Notes: generated by a model from the sequence alone, not told the origin. DNA of 64,000 bases from CAYWIT01 sp964458415 (GCA_964458415.1 CAYWIT010000008.1:1-64000); one strand, 5' to 3'; numbered from the stretch's first letter, positions 55,241 through 63,261 are shown. Translations and numbers: made by a program.

Positions 55241-56080
55241 TCAGGCGACGTTCGTCAGAACTTCTTCCAGCTTTTCAGCAGCCTTTTTCTCGTCGATTCT
55301 CTCGATGGCGGCAACTTCACGAGCCAGACGCTCCAGCGCGGCCTGATAAATCTGGCGCTCGCTGTAGGATTGTTCCGACTGGTCGTCTGCCTTGCGAAGA
55401 TCGCGCAGAACCTCGGCAATGGCGACGGGGTCTCCTGAGTTGATCTTGGTTTCGTATTCCTGTGCACGACGGCTCCACATAATGCGGCGTGTCTGGGAAC
55501 GGCCCTGCAATGTGGCCAGCGCGTCTTTCAGGCGATCCTTGGAAGAAAGCTTGCGGAGACCCGAGGCCTTGACCTTGCTGACGGGGAGCTTGAGACGCAT
55601 CCGGTCTTTTTCAAAGCAAATCGTGTAAAGGGTAATTTCCATGCCCGCAATCGTCTGGGTTTCCACGCCTTCAACCAGACCAACGCCATGTGCGGGATAA
55701 ACAACGAAATCCCCGGCGACAAAATCAAGTTTTTCGATTTTTTTAACGATCACGGTTTCTTGCACAATAACGGGCGCAGCTTCCTTTTTTTGAACTTTTT
55801 CTTTTTTGATTACAGCGGCTTCCGGTTGTTTTTTCATTTCTACCTTTTTCGGTGCGGCGATAGGCTTTGCAACAGCTTTTGCTACGGACTTCGCTACAGG
55901 TTTTGCAACAGATTTTGCAACAGGCTTAACCTTCGCCTTTACGACGGGCGCCTTGGCAACGGCTTTTTTGGCGACAACTTTCTTTGCAATAACGGGCGCG
56001 GCTTTCTTCGTTTTTGCGACCGTTTTGACTGCAGCGGGTTTTTTAGCTGCTTTTGCCTTTGTTTTCAATGTCTTTGCCAT
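55241..56080 (-). CDS. CarD-family transcription regulator with histone-like N-terminus
   Basis: A 279-residue protein. The C-terminal part (about 118-279) is a CarD/CdnL module: FVAGDFVVYPAHGVGLVEG binds RNA polymerase and the helical half includes KDALATLQGRSQTRRIMW. The first about 115 residues are Lys/Ala/Val/Pro with repeated KPVAKSVA units, very like histone H1 or bacterial HU-like tails, whereas usual alphaproteobacterial CarD has only about 170 residues. It probably binds DNA nonspecifically (inference). It lies next to fdxA, the conserved neighbourhood. Confidence 0.9.
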   Translation of the reverse strand: MAKTLKTKAKAAKKPAAVKTVAKTKKAAPVIAKKVVAKKAVAKAPVVKAKVKPVAKSVAKPVAKSVAKAVAKPIAAPKKVEMKKQPEAAVIKKEKVQKKEAAPVIVQETVIVKKIEKLDFVAGDFVVYPAHGVGLVEGVETQTIAGMEITLYTICFEKDRMRLKLPVSKVKASGLRKLSSKDRLKDALATLQGRSQTRRIMWSRRAQEYETKINSGDPVAIAEVLRDLRKADDQSEQSYSERQIYQAALERLAREVAAIERIDEKKAAEKLEEVLTNVA

Positions 56081-56322
56081 GTGTCCTCTCTCGTTATCGG
56101 AGCATTACGCTGTTCAGCTTGGGCAGGAAAGTAAATAGTTTTCATAATTTTAAAACCGTTCACTGACATGAAGCTACCACCTAGAGCGACAATATACTAA
56201 ATGCCATAAAATTTCAAGCATTAATTAAAAAAAGGTTAATTCTTATGATTTTAAAGAAATAAAACTTCTTAACGTATTGTATTAATGAGCGTTTCCTTTA
56301 TCTAGCGGAATTTTTGATGAGA

Positions 56323-56661
56323 TCAATCCCCTTCACCGGGGTCCGGGCTAAAGAATTTCATTTTGTTCTTCACCTTTTTGAACTCTTCAGCTTCGGGCAG
56401 GGCGGGTTTCTTCCGGGTAATATTCGGCCATTTTCCCATAGAGTATTCACGGTTCAGCTCCAGAAAGGCTTCGCCTTGTGGGTCTGAATCCGCCACGATG
56501 GCATCGATGGGACATTCCGGAACGCAGACGCCGCAATCAATGCACTCGTCCGGATTGATGACAAGCGTGTTTTCCCCTTCGTAGAAGCAGTCTACCGGGC
56601 AGACTTCAACGCAATCCGTGTATTTACATTTGATGCAGACATCCGTGACGATGTAGGTCAT
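56323..56661 (-). CDS. fdxA: Seven-iron ferredoxin FdxA
   Basis: A 112-residue [3Fe-4S][4Fe-4S] ferredoxin. Cluster cysteines occur in CIKCKYTDCVEVCPVDCF and CIDCGVCVPECP. The length and the C-terminal basic extension are typical of FdxA in alphaproteobacteria. It is separated from carD by 243 bp, so each has its own promoter; in that gap I see only A+T-rich sequence. Confidence 0.93.
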   Translation of the reverse strand: MTYIVTDVCIKCKYTDCVEVCPVDCFYEGENTLVINPDECIDCGVCVPECPIDAIVADSDPQGEAFLELNREYSMGKWPNITRKKPALPEAEEFKKVKNKMKFFSPDPGEGD

Positions 56662-56721
56662 TTTTATCTCTATGCTGTTTTTTAGGCTTTATACGCCTGT
56701 TTCCAGCGGCCATCAAGGGGG

Positions 56722-57654
56722 CTAGCCCGCGTTAACGATTCTTTGAATCAGCGCTTCTTTTATGGCATCAGCCCTGTCGTTGTCGATCTGGCAGGTTCCG
56801 ACAGCCTTGTGGCCGCCGCCGCCGTGTTCCAGCATCAGGCTGCCGACATCCACCTGAGCGGACCTGTTCAGTACGGATTTTCCGACAGCAAAAACCGTAT
56901 TGACGCCTTGTTTGCCGGGCATGACATGCATGGAAATGTTTTGTTCGGGGTACATTGCGTAAATTGTAAATCTGTTTGTGACAAAGATTTCCTTTTCATT
57001 GCGTAGATCAAGGACAAGGAGATTATTGTGAATTTCCGCGCAGGTCTCGATTTGCTTTTTTGCAAGAGGCAGGTGCTTTCTGTACATATGAACGCGTTCG
57101 GCGACATCAGGGTGATTCAGAATCTCATCCACATTTTTATGTGTGCGCAGAATATCGACGAAATCCATCATTAACTGATAGTTTGAAACGCGGAAATCAC
57201 GAAACCGGCCCAGACCGGTACGGTTGTCCATGATGAAGCCAAGCAGGACCCATCCTTGCGGATTCAGGATATCTTCGTGAGATATTTGCGCAGCATCGAT
57301 TTTATCGGTCGCGCTCATAAGATCCGCTGTGATATTGGGAAATTTTTCAGCGCCGCCAAAGTGGCGATAGACGACGTGCGCCGCCGAAGGCGCCGTCGGA
57401 TCGTTGATCACATTTGCCGCCTGACCTTTGTTGCGCTCAATTTCGCTGGCGTGGTGGTCAAAAACGATATGCGCTTTCGGGTGATAGGGAAGGTTGGTGA
57501 TGATGTCGCGTCCGGTGACTTCAATGGTGCCGTCCTGCATATCCTTGGGGTGGGCATACTTGACCTCATCAATCATGCCGATTTCCCTGAGTAATGCGGC
57601 GCAGACAATGCCATCCATGTCGCTACGGGTAATAAGACGATATTTCTCCTGCAT
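56722..57654 (-). CDS. DHH/DHHA1-family phosphoesterase
   Basis: A 310-residue protein with the DHH metal sites: RSDMDGIVCAALL (DxDG), IVFDHHASE (DHH) and DPTAPSAAHVVY, and a DHHA1 end GGGGHKAVGTC. Relatives hydrolyse oligoribonucleotides, cyclic dinucleotide products (pApA) or polyphosphate; the substrate is not decided by sequence. It starts 158 bp from the CRISPR array and is transcribed away from it. Confidence 0.85.
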   Translation of the reverse strand: MQEKYRLITRSDMDGIVCAALLREIGMIDEVKYAHPKDMQDGTIEVTGRDIITNLPYHPKAHIVFDHHASEIERNKGQAANVINDPTAPSAAHVVYRHFGGAEKFPNITADLMSATDKIDAAQISHEDILNPQGWVLLGFIMDNRTGLGRFRDFRVSNYQLMMDFVDILRTHKNVDEILNHPDVAERVHMYRKHLPLAKKQIETCAEIHNNLLVLDLRNEKEIFVTNRFTIYAMYPEQNISMHVMPGKQGVNTVFAVGKSVLNRSAQVDVGSLMLEHGGGGHKAVGTCQIDNDRADAIKEALIQRIVNAG

Positions 57655-57812
57655 TATTATCCTTCAAATGTTGCCAAGTTTTCAGGGGATTATAAACTAA
57701 ATCCAAAAAATGAAAATACCCTTGGGGCGGAGGAGGCGTGAATAATTTTGAGATATTCATGTTTTCACCATCGTGCCCGACTTGTTGGAAGTCCATGGAG
57801 ATGCCGCAATAT
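57655..57812 (+). other. Gap between the DHH gene and the CRISPR array (candidate leader)
   Basis: A+T-rich 158 bp between the divergent DHH gene and repeat 1. If crRNA is read from the plus strand this should hold the array promoter. No convincing -35/-10 pair could be chosen. A segment near 57683-57702 with TTTCAGGGGATTA resembles the repeat half TTTAGGGGGATAC and could be a decayed repeat or anti-repeat. Confidence 0.35.
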
Positions 57813-58178
57813 GTCACCGTTCCCCGCAATTTAGGGGGATACGGCAACCTGTACCTCATGCCACAACAGACAAAGAAGGTCACCGTTCCCCGCAATTTAG
57901 GGGGATACGGCAACAAGCGCGAAAGAACACAGCTTATCGTGAACGTCACCGTTCCCCGCAATTTAGGGGGATACGGCAACACTATTGGCGATGCATTGAC
58001 AGAATCATCTGTCACCGTTCCCCGCAATTTAGGGGGATACGGCAACGTGCGACATGAACAAGTACGACGCCGAACAGTCACCGTTCCCCGCAATTTAGGG
58101 GGATACGGCAACTTGTCAAACTGCTCATTCCAGTTAGTGATTGTCACCGTTCCCCGCAATTTAGGGGGATACGGCAAC
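57813..58178. CRISPR. CRISPR array, six 36-bp repeats, five 30-bp spacers
   Basis: Repeats lie at 57813-57848, 57879-57914, 57945-57980, 58011-58046, 58077-58112 and 58143-58178, all identical. They begin GTCACCGTTCCCCG and end GGGGGATACGGCAAC, with CAATTTA between. All five spacers are 30 bp and unrelated. CCCC and GGGG can pair around a loop containing ATTT, and the ends GT..CCGT and ACGG..AC are partly complementary. As I remember type VI-B and Cas13X/Y repeats, they share this 36/30 geometry and the C-arm/ATTT loop/G-arm/GAT order. That analogy would place the crRNA on the plus strand with spacer 5' of repeat. No degenerate end repeat helps to orient it. Confidence 0.97.
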
Positions 58179-58264
58179 TGGTTCCTTTCAAAGCTTTGTT
58201 TCCAAAGCAGAAAGGCAACCACTCGGACTTACAAAATCCACAAAAGTGAACTAATGCCGATCTA

Positions 58265-59695
58265 TTATGTAGCATTTTTTCCCGCTCGTTGCAAGCCATT
58301 GGATTGTCCGGCGTGTTGCAGTGCCCGCATCCATCCGGCAGCGATTTTGCGGACTGCGCGTCGTCGGTTGACTTCAGTGCCGCTATTTTTCTCCTGTTTT
58401 GCCTGCGCGCGTTTTTCTGCGCTCCAGCGACGAATTTTTTCCGTCTTCGGATGTCCATCGTCAGACGTATGCATGACGGCATGATTTTCGCGGCGCAATA
58501 GCCGTTCGATCTGGTCGCAGAAGGTAGACTTCTGCCCCGTGGGAAGGGAGGCAAGAACTTTGGCGAAAACATCCTCAACTGTCAGGGGGCTCTTGTTATC
58601 CTGTGCGTAAATGCGCCAGAACAACCCGTTATGCGCCAGTGTGTTTCGTATATTGTGCAAATCGGCGTCTTGAATTTTCTCTCCTTTTTTATCCTTCGGC
58701 GCGAAATCGATATAGTGATGGATGACAGCACCTATGTGCATGGTAAGCATGTAAAGGGGTTCAATGTCGTGCCGAAAGCTGGGTTTTTCCGCATGGTCTG
58801 CTGTATAGATGAGGGCGCGGCTTTTTTTCTGCAGGGGGAGGCCAAGGCATTCGAAAATTGCGCGCAGGTTCTGTGGACCGATAAAGTCATAGCGGCGTTT
58901 GAACTGAAATTCACGATAATCCGTGGGCGATATGCCGAGCGCCCTGTATGACTTGAGCCAGATCGCGGTGTTGTCGGCATCTGTCGCAAGCGCCTTACGG
59001 CGTGTTTTTCCAATCCTCGCGCGTTTTCGTTCCTCCGAAAACATAAGGCGACGGCTCTCGGCGTTTTCCTGCCTGCACCATTCGAAGAGTGTGTGCATGC
59101 CGTCAGCCGCTGCCTGCGCCGTCTTTTCTTTTACGGAGCGGGCTCTCATTTCTAACATGTTGCATATTCCCGGTAAAAGCAGGATGCTAAGCGCTTCGAG
59201 CACTTTTGTATTTTTCTGCGCGTTGAAAGTCTCTCGCTTTCTTTTCCTCTCTGCGTAATGCTCAAGATAATGACGTTTGTCTATCAAGATCTCTATGGCG
59301 TCGTTGAACTGCTCAAACCGCCAGAAAATACCATGCTGCTGCTTGAAACCATCAGCAAATATTTTTTGCAAGCTTTCGTCCTCTTGCAGTTTCCGCAACA
59401 GGGAAAGGAATCCTTTGTGAAAGATGTCCGTGGTTTTCGTGTGTCGGCACTTCGGGTCAAGAACTGCACTGCGAAAGTGGGCTTTGTTTTTTGGGATGGC
59501 CTTTTTGGCAATACTAAACATTTTTTTGCGGCGGGCCATGGCGCTGCGTGGGAAACCCTGCCAGAACAAAGTTTGCGCATGGGTGCCTGCCAGACGGATA
59601 AAGAACAGCAAGTCCGAGCGGAATACATGATTTTCTTCCAGAGAGGAAAGGTCGATATCTTGCGGTTTCAGGCAATGCGGAACAATTTTTTTCAT
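58265..59695 (-). CDS. Compact two-HEPN CRISPR effector candidate (type VI, Cas13-like)
   Basis: A 476-residue, very basic and mostly helical protein, convergent to the array and ending 86 bp from it. Two HEPN RNase motifs RxxxxH are seen: RHYLEH (141-146, encoded at 59258-59275) and RNTLAH (350-355, at 58631-58648). Their second residue is His or Asn, as in Cas13, and the second is embedded in NIRNTLAHNGLFW, very like Cas13 HEPN2. Only about 200 residues separate them. A basic middle (about 212-236) and an Arg/Lys-rich tail (about 420-476) could bind crRNA. Classical Cas13 proteins are 775-1300 residues. The ATG overlaps the stop of the puuB-like gene (TAATG) without a clear ribosome site; Met53 or Met59 are later options. 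A non-CRISPR abortive-infection HEPN protein is the alternative. Confidence 0.75.
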   Translation of the reverse strand: MKKIVPHCLKPQDIDLSSLEENHVFRSDLLFFIRLAGTHAQTLFWQGFPRSAMARRKKMFSIAKKAIPKNKAHFRSAVLDPKCRHTKTTDIFHKGFLSLLRKLQEDESLQKIFADGFKQQHGIFWRFEQFNDAIEILIDKRHYLEHYAERKRKRETFNAQKNTKVLEALSILLLPGICNMLEMRARSVKEKTAQAAADGMHTLFEWCRQENAESRRLMFSEERKRARIGKTRRKALATDADNTAIWLKSYRALGISPTDYREFQFKRRYDFIGPQNLRAIFECLGLPLQKKSRALIYTADHAEKPSFRHDIEPLYMLTMHIGAVIHHYIDFAPKDKKGEKIQDADLHNIRNTLAHNGLFWRIYAQDNKSPLTVEDVFAKVLASLPTGQKSTFCDQIERLLRRENHAVMHTSDDGHPKTEKIRRWSAEKRAQAKQEKNSGTEVNRRRAVRKIAAGWMRALQHAGQSNGLQRAGKNAT

Positions 59696-60990
59696 TACAA
59701 CGTATCGCGCAGTCTATACCAGAGCATTCCCAGCACAAACAAGGGCTGTTTCAGCAGGTTGCCTCCCGGAAACGGCGCATGTTTAATGCCGGCAAAAACG
59801 TCAAACCGTTCCGCCGTGCCGCTGACGGCTTCGGCAAGGACTTTTCCGAGGATATTGGTGGCGACGACGCCATGTCCGCCAAAGCCGTGGGCAAAATAGA
59901 CCTGCGGTGTTATGCGGCCGAGGTGGGGCATGCGGTTGATGGTAAATTCGATGGGCCCACACCAGCAGTGGTCAATACGCGTCATGGCCAGCGCCGGAAA
60001 GAGTTCAACCATGCGTTTGCGCAAGCGGGTGTCCTCACCGGGGTAATCCTTGCCGCTATAATTGCAGTTACCGCCAAAGAGAATGCGCTTGTCGGCGGAC
60101 AGCCGGTAATAATTCATGATAAAATTCGCATCGATCACGGCGATGTCGCGGCGGAAAATATTTTGCGCCAGACGTTCGCCCAGCGGCTCGGTAGCGATCA
60201 TATGCGCGGTGGCCGTAATGGATTTTTTCTGCATGACATCAAGTCCGTTAATGCCGATCGCGCCGGCCAGAATAACGAATTTGGCATTCACAAGGCCGTG
60301 CGCTGTTTTGACTCTGGGCGCAGGGCCGCTTGTATCCAGTGCCGTGGCAGGGCAGCCGTCATAAATTTTACAGCCAAGTTTCTGTGCGGCCTGTGCAATG
60401 CCCAGCGCGTAATTCAGCGGGTGGAAATGCCCTGCTTTCATATCCAGCATGCCGCCTGTATATTTCTCGCAATTGATATAGGCTTGTGTTTCTTTTTGGT
60501 CGAGCAGTTGGAAGTCGTTATGGCCGACGGCTTTCCAGTCATTGATTTCACTTTGCAAGGCGCTGATATGGCCTTGGTTCATGGCGGCAGTTAAATGGCC
60601 GAATTTCAGGTCGCATTGAATGTCATGCTCCATGATCCGGCGCAGGATAAGATCAATGCCTTCCAGCGAGATATCCAGCAGGGTTTTGGCTTGTCCGATG
60701 CCAAATTGGCGGATCAGCGTTGCCGTGTCCATGGCAAACCCGCGCTGCAAATGTCCGCCATTCCGGCCCGAAGCGGAAGAGGCAATAGTGCCGCTTTCCA
60801 ATAATATGACGGAATAACCTTTGCGGGAAAGCTCCAATGCAGCGGAAAGTCCTGTAAAACCGCCGCCAATGATGCAAACATCACAGTTGACCTCGCTCCG
60901 GAGGGAGCCTAGAGTCGCGACAAGGCGATTGGTCGTCAGAGCATACCATGGACTTGTGTATTCTTTTACATTTTCATATTTCTTTGGCAT
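59695..60990 (-). CDS. puuB: FAD-dependent oxidoreductase, gamma-glutamylputrescine oxidase-like
   Basis: 431 residues from ATG at 60990; a longer open frame starts inside the divergent gene and is unlikely. DAO-family flavoenzyme: the Rossmann FAD site is CDVCIIGGGFTGLSAALEL and ESGTIASSASGRNGGHLQRG. FAHGFGGHGVVATNILGK near the C-terminus is typical. Pairing with a glutamine-synthetase-like gene points to oxidation of gamma-glutamylputrescine, but other amine or amino-acid substrates are possible. The HEPN effector gene is coupled to its stop. Confidence 0.8.
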   Translation of the reverse strand: MPKKYENVKEYTSPWYALTTNRLVATLGSLRSEVNCDVCIIGGGFTGLSAALELSRKGYSVILLESGTIASSASGRNGGHLQRGFAMDTATLIRQFGIGQAKTLLDISLEGIDLILRRIMEHDIQCDLKFGHLTAAMNQGHISALQSEINDWKAVGHNDFQLLDQKETQAYINCEKYTGGMLDMKAGHFHPLNYALGIAQAAQKLGCKIYDGCPATALDTSGPAPRVKTAHGLVNAKFVILAGAIGINGLDVMQKKSITATAHMIATEPLGERLAQNIFRRDIAVIDANFIMNYYRLSADKRILFGGNCNYSGKDYPGEDTRLRKRMVELFPALAMTRIDHCWCGPIEFTINRMPHLGRITPQVYFAHGFGGHGVVATNILGKVLAEAVSGTAERFDVFAGIKHAPFPGGNLLKQPLFVLGMLWYRLRDTL

Positions 60991-61024
60991 GATGACGTTT
61001 CCCGCAAACGGAGTGGAGTTATTC

Positions 61025-62374
61025 ATGGACAAGCTTGAACAGTTTATCCGAGAACACAAGATAACGGAAGTTGAATGCCTTGTCCCTGATATGTCCGGCG
61101 TGGCGCGGGGCAAGATTTTGCCCGCCGACAAGCTATTACGTATTCTGCGGGAACGTGGAATGCCGTTGCCGGAAAGCGTTTTTGTCCAGACGGTGACGGG
61201 GGGTTATCCCCTTAACGATGCCGATCTGATCTCGCCTACTTTTGGCGATGTTTATATGGTGCCGGATGTCAAAACAGTCCGGCTGGTGCCGTGGTACAAA
61301 GAGCCTACGGCGCAGATTATTTGCGATGCTTATAACGCCGATGATACGCCGGTAAATATTTCCAGCCGTTATATCCTGAAAAAAATTGTCTTGGAATATG
61401 TCAAACTTGGTTTGACGCCTGTTGTTGCGCCGGAGCTGGAGTTTTATCTCGTGGCGGTCAATACGGATCCCGATTTGCCGTTGCAACCGCCTGTCGGTCG
61501 TTCGGGACGGCAGGAAAGCGGGCGTCAGGCCTATGGCATTGATGCGGTCAATGAATTTGATCCGATTTTTGAAGATGTCTATGATTATTGCGAATTGCAG
61601 AACGTGGATATTGACACCTTAAGTCATGAAGCGGGCGCGGCACAGATCGAAGTCAACTTCAATCATGGTGATCCTGTCGAGTTGGCGGATCAGGCTTTTC
61701 TGTTCAAGCGCACGACGCGTGAAGTGGCGATCCGTCACGGTGTTTATGCGACCTTTATGGCGCAGCCGATGCGGACCGAGCCCGGCAGCGCCATGCATAT
61801 CCACCAGAGTCTTGTTGATATAAAAACCGGAAAAAATGCCTTTGCGAATGACGATGGCAGCGATACGGAATTATTCCGCCATTATATCGGCGGGTTGCAA
61901 AAATATCTGCCGTTCGCTTTTCCGCTATTTGCGCCGAACGTCAATTCCTATCGCCGTTTCGGGCATAAGGAAACGGATTCTCCTGTCAACGTCGAATGGG
62001 GCATCGACAATCGCACGGCAGGCCTGCGCGTTCCTGTGGCCAAACCGGAAAACCGCCGCGTGGAAAACCGGTTGCCCGGCGCGGACGGCAATCCTTATCT
62101 TTCGATTGCGGCTACGCTGGCCTGCGGGCTTCTGGGGATCATGGAAAAGGTCGAACCGAGCGAGCAGATTAAAGGCAATGCCTATAAGAAAGGCCATACT
62201 TTGCCCTATCAGCTGACGGATGCGCTGAAGCTGATGCTGGATTGCAAGCCGTTGCAGGAGGTGCTGGGCCCGCATTTTGTCAAGACGCTGGCGTCGATCA
62301 AGGAGACGGAGTTCAAGGCCTATAACGCTGTGATCTCTTCATGGGAACGCGAGAATCTGCTGTTGAATGTCTGA
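61025..62374 (+). CDS. puuA: Glutamine synthetase-like enzyme (gamma-glutamylputrescine synthetase type)
   Basis: 449 residues from ATG at 61025 with GGAGTGGAG upstream; the open frame runs 68 codons further but overlaps puuB antisense. The GS fold is shown by VECLVPDMSGVARGKIL, HEAGAAQIEVNF, GSAMHIHQSL and NVNSYRRF. The NLYDLPPEE adenylylation loop of GlnA is absent. Proteins of this type ligate glutamate to amines. Only 34 bp separate it from puuB, so the two divergent promoters must overlap or lie in the coding ends. Confidence 0.8.
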   Translation: MDKLEQFIREHKITEVECLVPDMSGVARGKILPADKLLRILRERGMPLPESVFVQTVTGGYPLNDADLISPTFGDVYMVPDVKTVRLVPWYKEPTAQIICDAYNADDTPVNISSRYILKKIVLEYVKLGLTPVVAPELEFYLVAVNTDPDLPLQPPVGRSGRQESGRQAYGIDAVNEFDPIFEDVYDYCELQNVDIDTLSHEAGAAQIEVNFNHGDPVELADQAFLFKRTTREVAIRHGVYATFMAQPMRTEPGSAMHIHQSLVDIKTGKNAFANDDGSDTELFRHYIGGLQKYLPFAFPLFAPNVNSYRRFGHKETDSPVNVEWGIDNRTAGLRVPVAKPENRRVENRLPGADGNPYLSIAATLACGLLGIMEKVEPSEQIKGNAYKKGHTLPYQLTDALKLMLDCKPLQEVLGPHFVKTLASIKETEFKAYNAVISSWERENLLLNV

Positions 62375-63011
62375 TCTGGCGAAAGGATGGACGCCTTTGC
62401 ATCAGGCCGCGCTGGAGGAAGCGCAGGGCAGGGATGTTGCCGCTATCGTCGCGCAATTGCTGCAAGCCGGAGCTGATCCGCACAGGGAAGATGCCGCAGG
62501 GGAAACGCCATTCAACATCGCGGCGCCTGCATCTCCCGTTACAGGGCGTCTGATGACGCTGCACTGGCTTGAATCCGCCCTGTCAGGGCAGGGAAGCAAG
62601 CGGCTGAATGACCTTTCAGGTTCACATGGATCGACATTGGCGCAATATATGGCCAAATGGCTGAACGATGAAGAAATCGACGGCTGCATTGAATCGGGTA
62701 TCCGCGCTGGACTGAAGGTGGATGTGCCGAATAAAAGTGGCTGGACACCACTCGCGGCAGCGGCGGCAATGGGGCGCATTAGTGCCGTCGGCGCCTTGCT
62801 GCGGCACTATACAAAAGAGTCGGTTTTACTGAAGACCGTTGAAAGTTACAGCGCGGACTATGGCAGCGGACGCCGCGTGGTTTATCCGGCAGGCATGACA
62901 TCGGCGCAAATTTCCCATGCCAGACTGGAGCAGGACAAAGGCCTGTCCATCACCGCGCAGGGTGACCTTGCAAGGGTTGCTGCCGCCATTCTGCTTTTTA
63001 TTGCGGATTGA
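62367..63011 (+). CDS. Ankyrin-repeat protein
   Basis: A 214-residue protein that overlaps puuA by eight bases, so it is probably translated with it. Ankyrin units: GWTPLHQAALEEA near the N-terminus with LLQAGADPHREDAAGETP, and a later SGWTPLAAAAAMGRISAVGALLRHY. The C-terminal part is not repeat-like. No signal peptide. A protein-protein interaction role is inferred; partner unknown. Confidence 0.8.
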   Translation: MSDLAKGWTPLHQAALEEAQGRDVAAIVAQLLQAGADPHREDAAGETPFNIAAPASPVTGRLMTLHWLESALSGQGSKRLNDLSGSHGSTLAQYMAKWLNDEEIDGCIESGIRAGLKVDVPNKSGWTPLAAAAAMGRISAVGALLRHYTKESVLLKTVESYSADYGSGRRVVYPAGMTSAQISHARLEQDKGLSITAQGDLARVAAAILLFIAD

Positions 63012-63255
63012 TTTTTGCCAGAAGTATATGGGGGATGACCAGAAAGTCGAGCAGGCCGACGGTAAAAATAGCGCCGCCTGCAATTCGTACGGTCAGGCTA
63101 TCGGAAATACCGGCCAAGCTGGCAATGTCACCCAGATTGAAGCCAATGGCCGTGCCAAGAAGCATAAGAGCAGCACCGGAAGCACGAACGATGCTGAAGA
63201 TCAGCGCAGCGCTCTTTTTCCGCGCCGCGGCTGATATCTGTTCCTCACTATCCAT
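62998..63255 (-). CDS. Small two-helix membrane protein
   Basis: 85 residues with two hydrophobic segments (about 17-37, IFSIVRASGAALMLLGTAIGF quoted in part as RASGAALMLLG; and about 57-80, IAGGAIFTVGLLDFLVIP). Similar unnamed proteins occur downstream of clpX in alphaproteobacteria. It lies six bases beyond the clpX stop on the same strand and overlaps the convergent ankyrin gene by 14 bases. Confidence 0.65.
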   Translation of the reverse strand: MDSEEQISAAARKKSAALIFSIVRASGAALMLLGTAIGFNLGDIASLAGISDSLTVRIAGGAIFTVGLLDFLVIPHILLAKINPQ

Positions 63256-63261
63256 GGAGGA

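Noticed and set aside
57813..58178. Array as part of a type II (Cas9) or type I system
   Set aside because: No Cas9, Cas3 or Cascade gene flanks it within the window. The only nearby candidate is the two-HEPN protein. Type II would also need a tracrRNA, for which only a weak repeat-like segment was seen.
57623..58484. Long open frames through the CRISPR array on both strands (about 200 and 248 codons)
   Set aside because: The repeat-spacer period of 66 is divisible by three, so an open frame persists by chance. The products are just the translated repeat.
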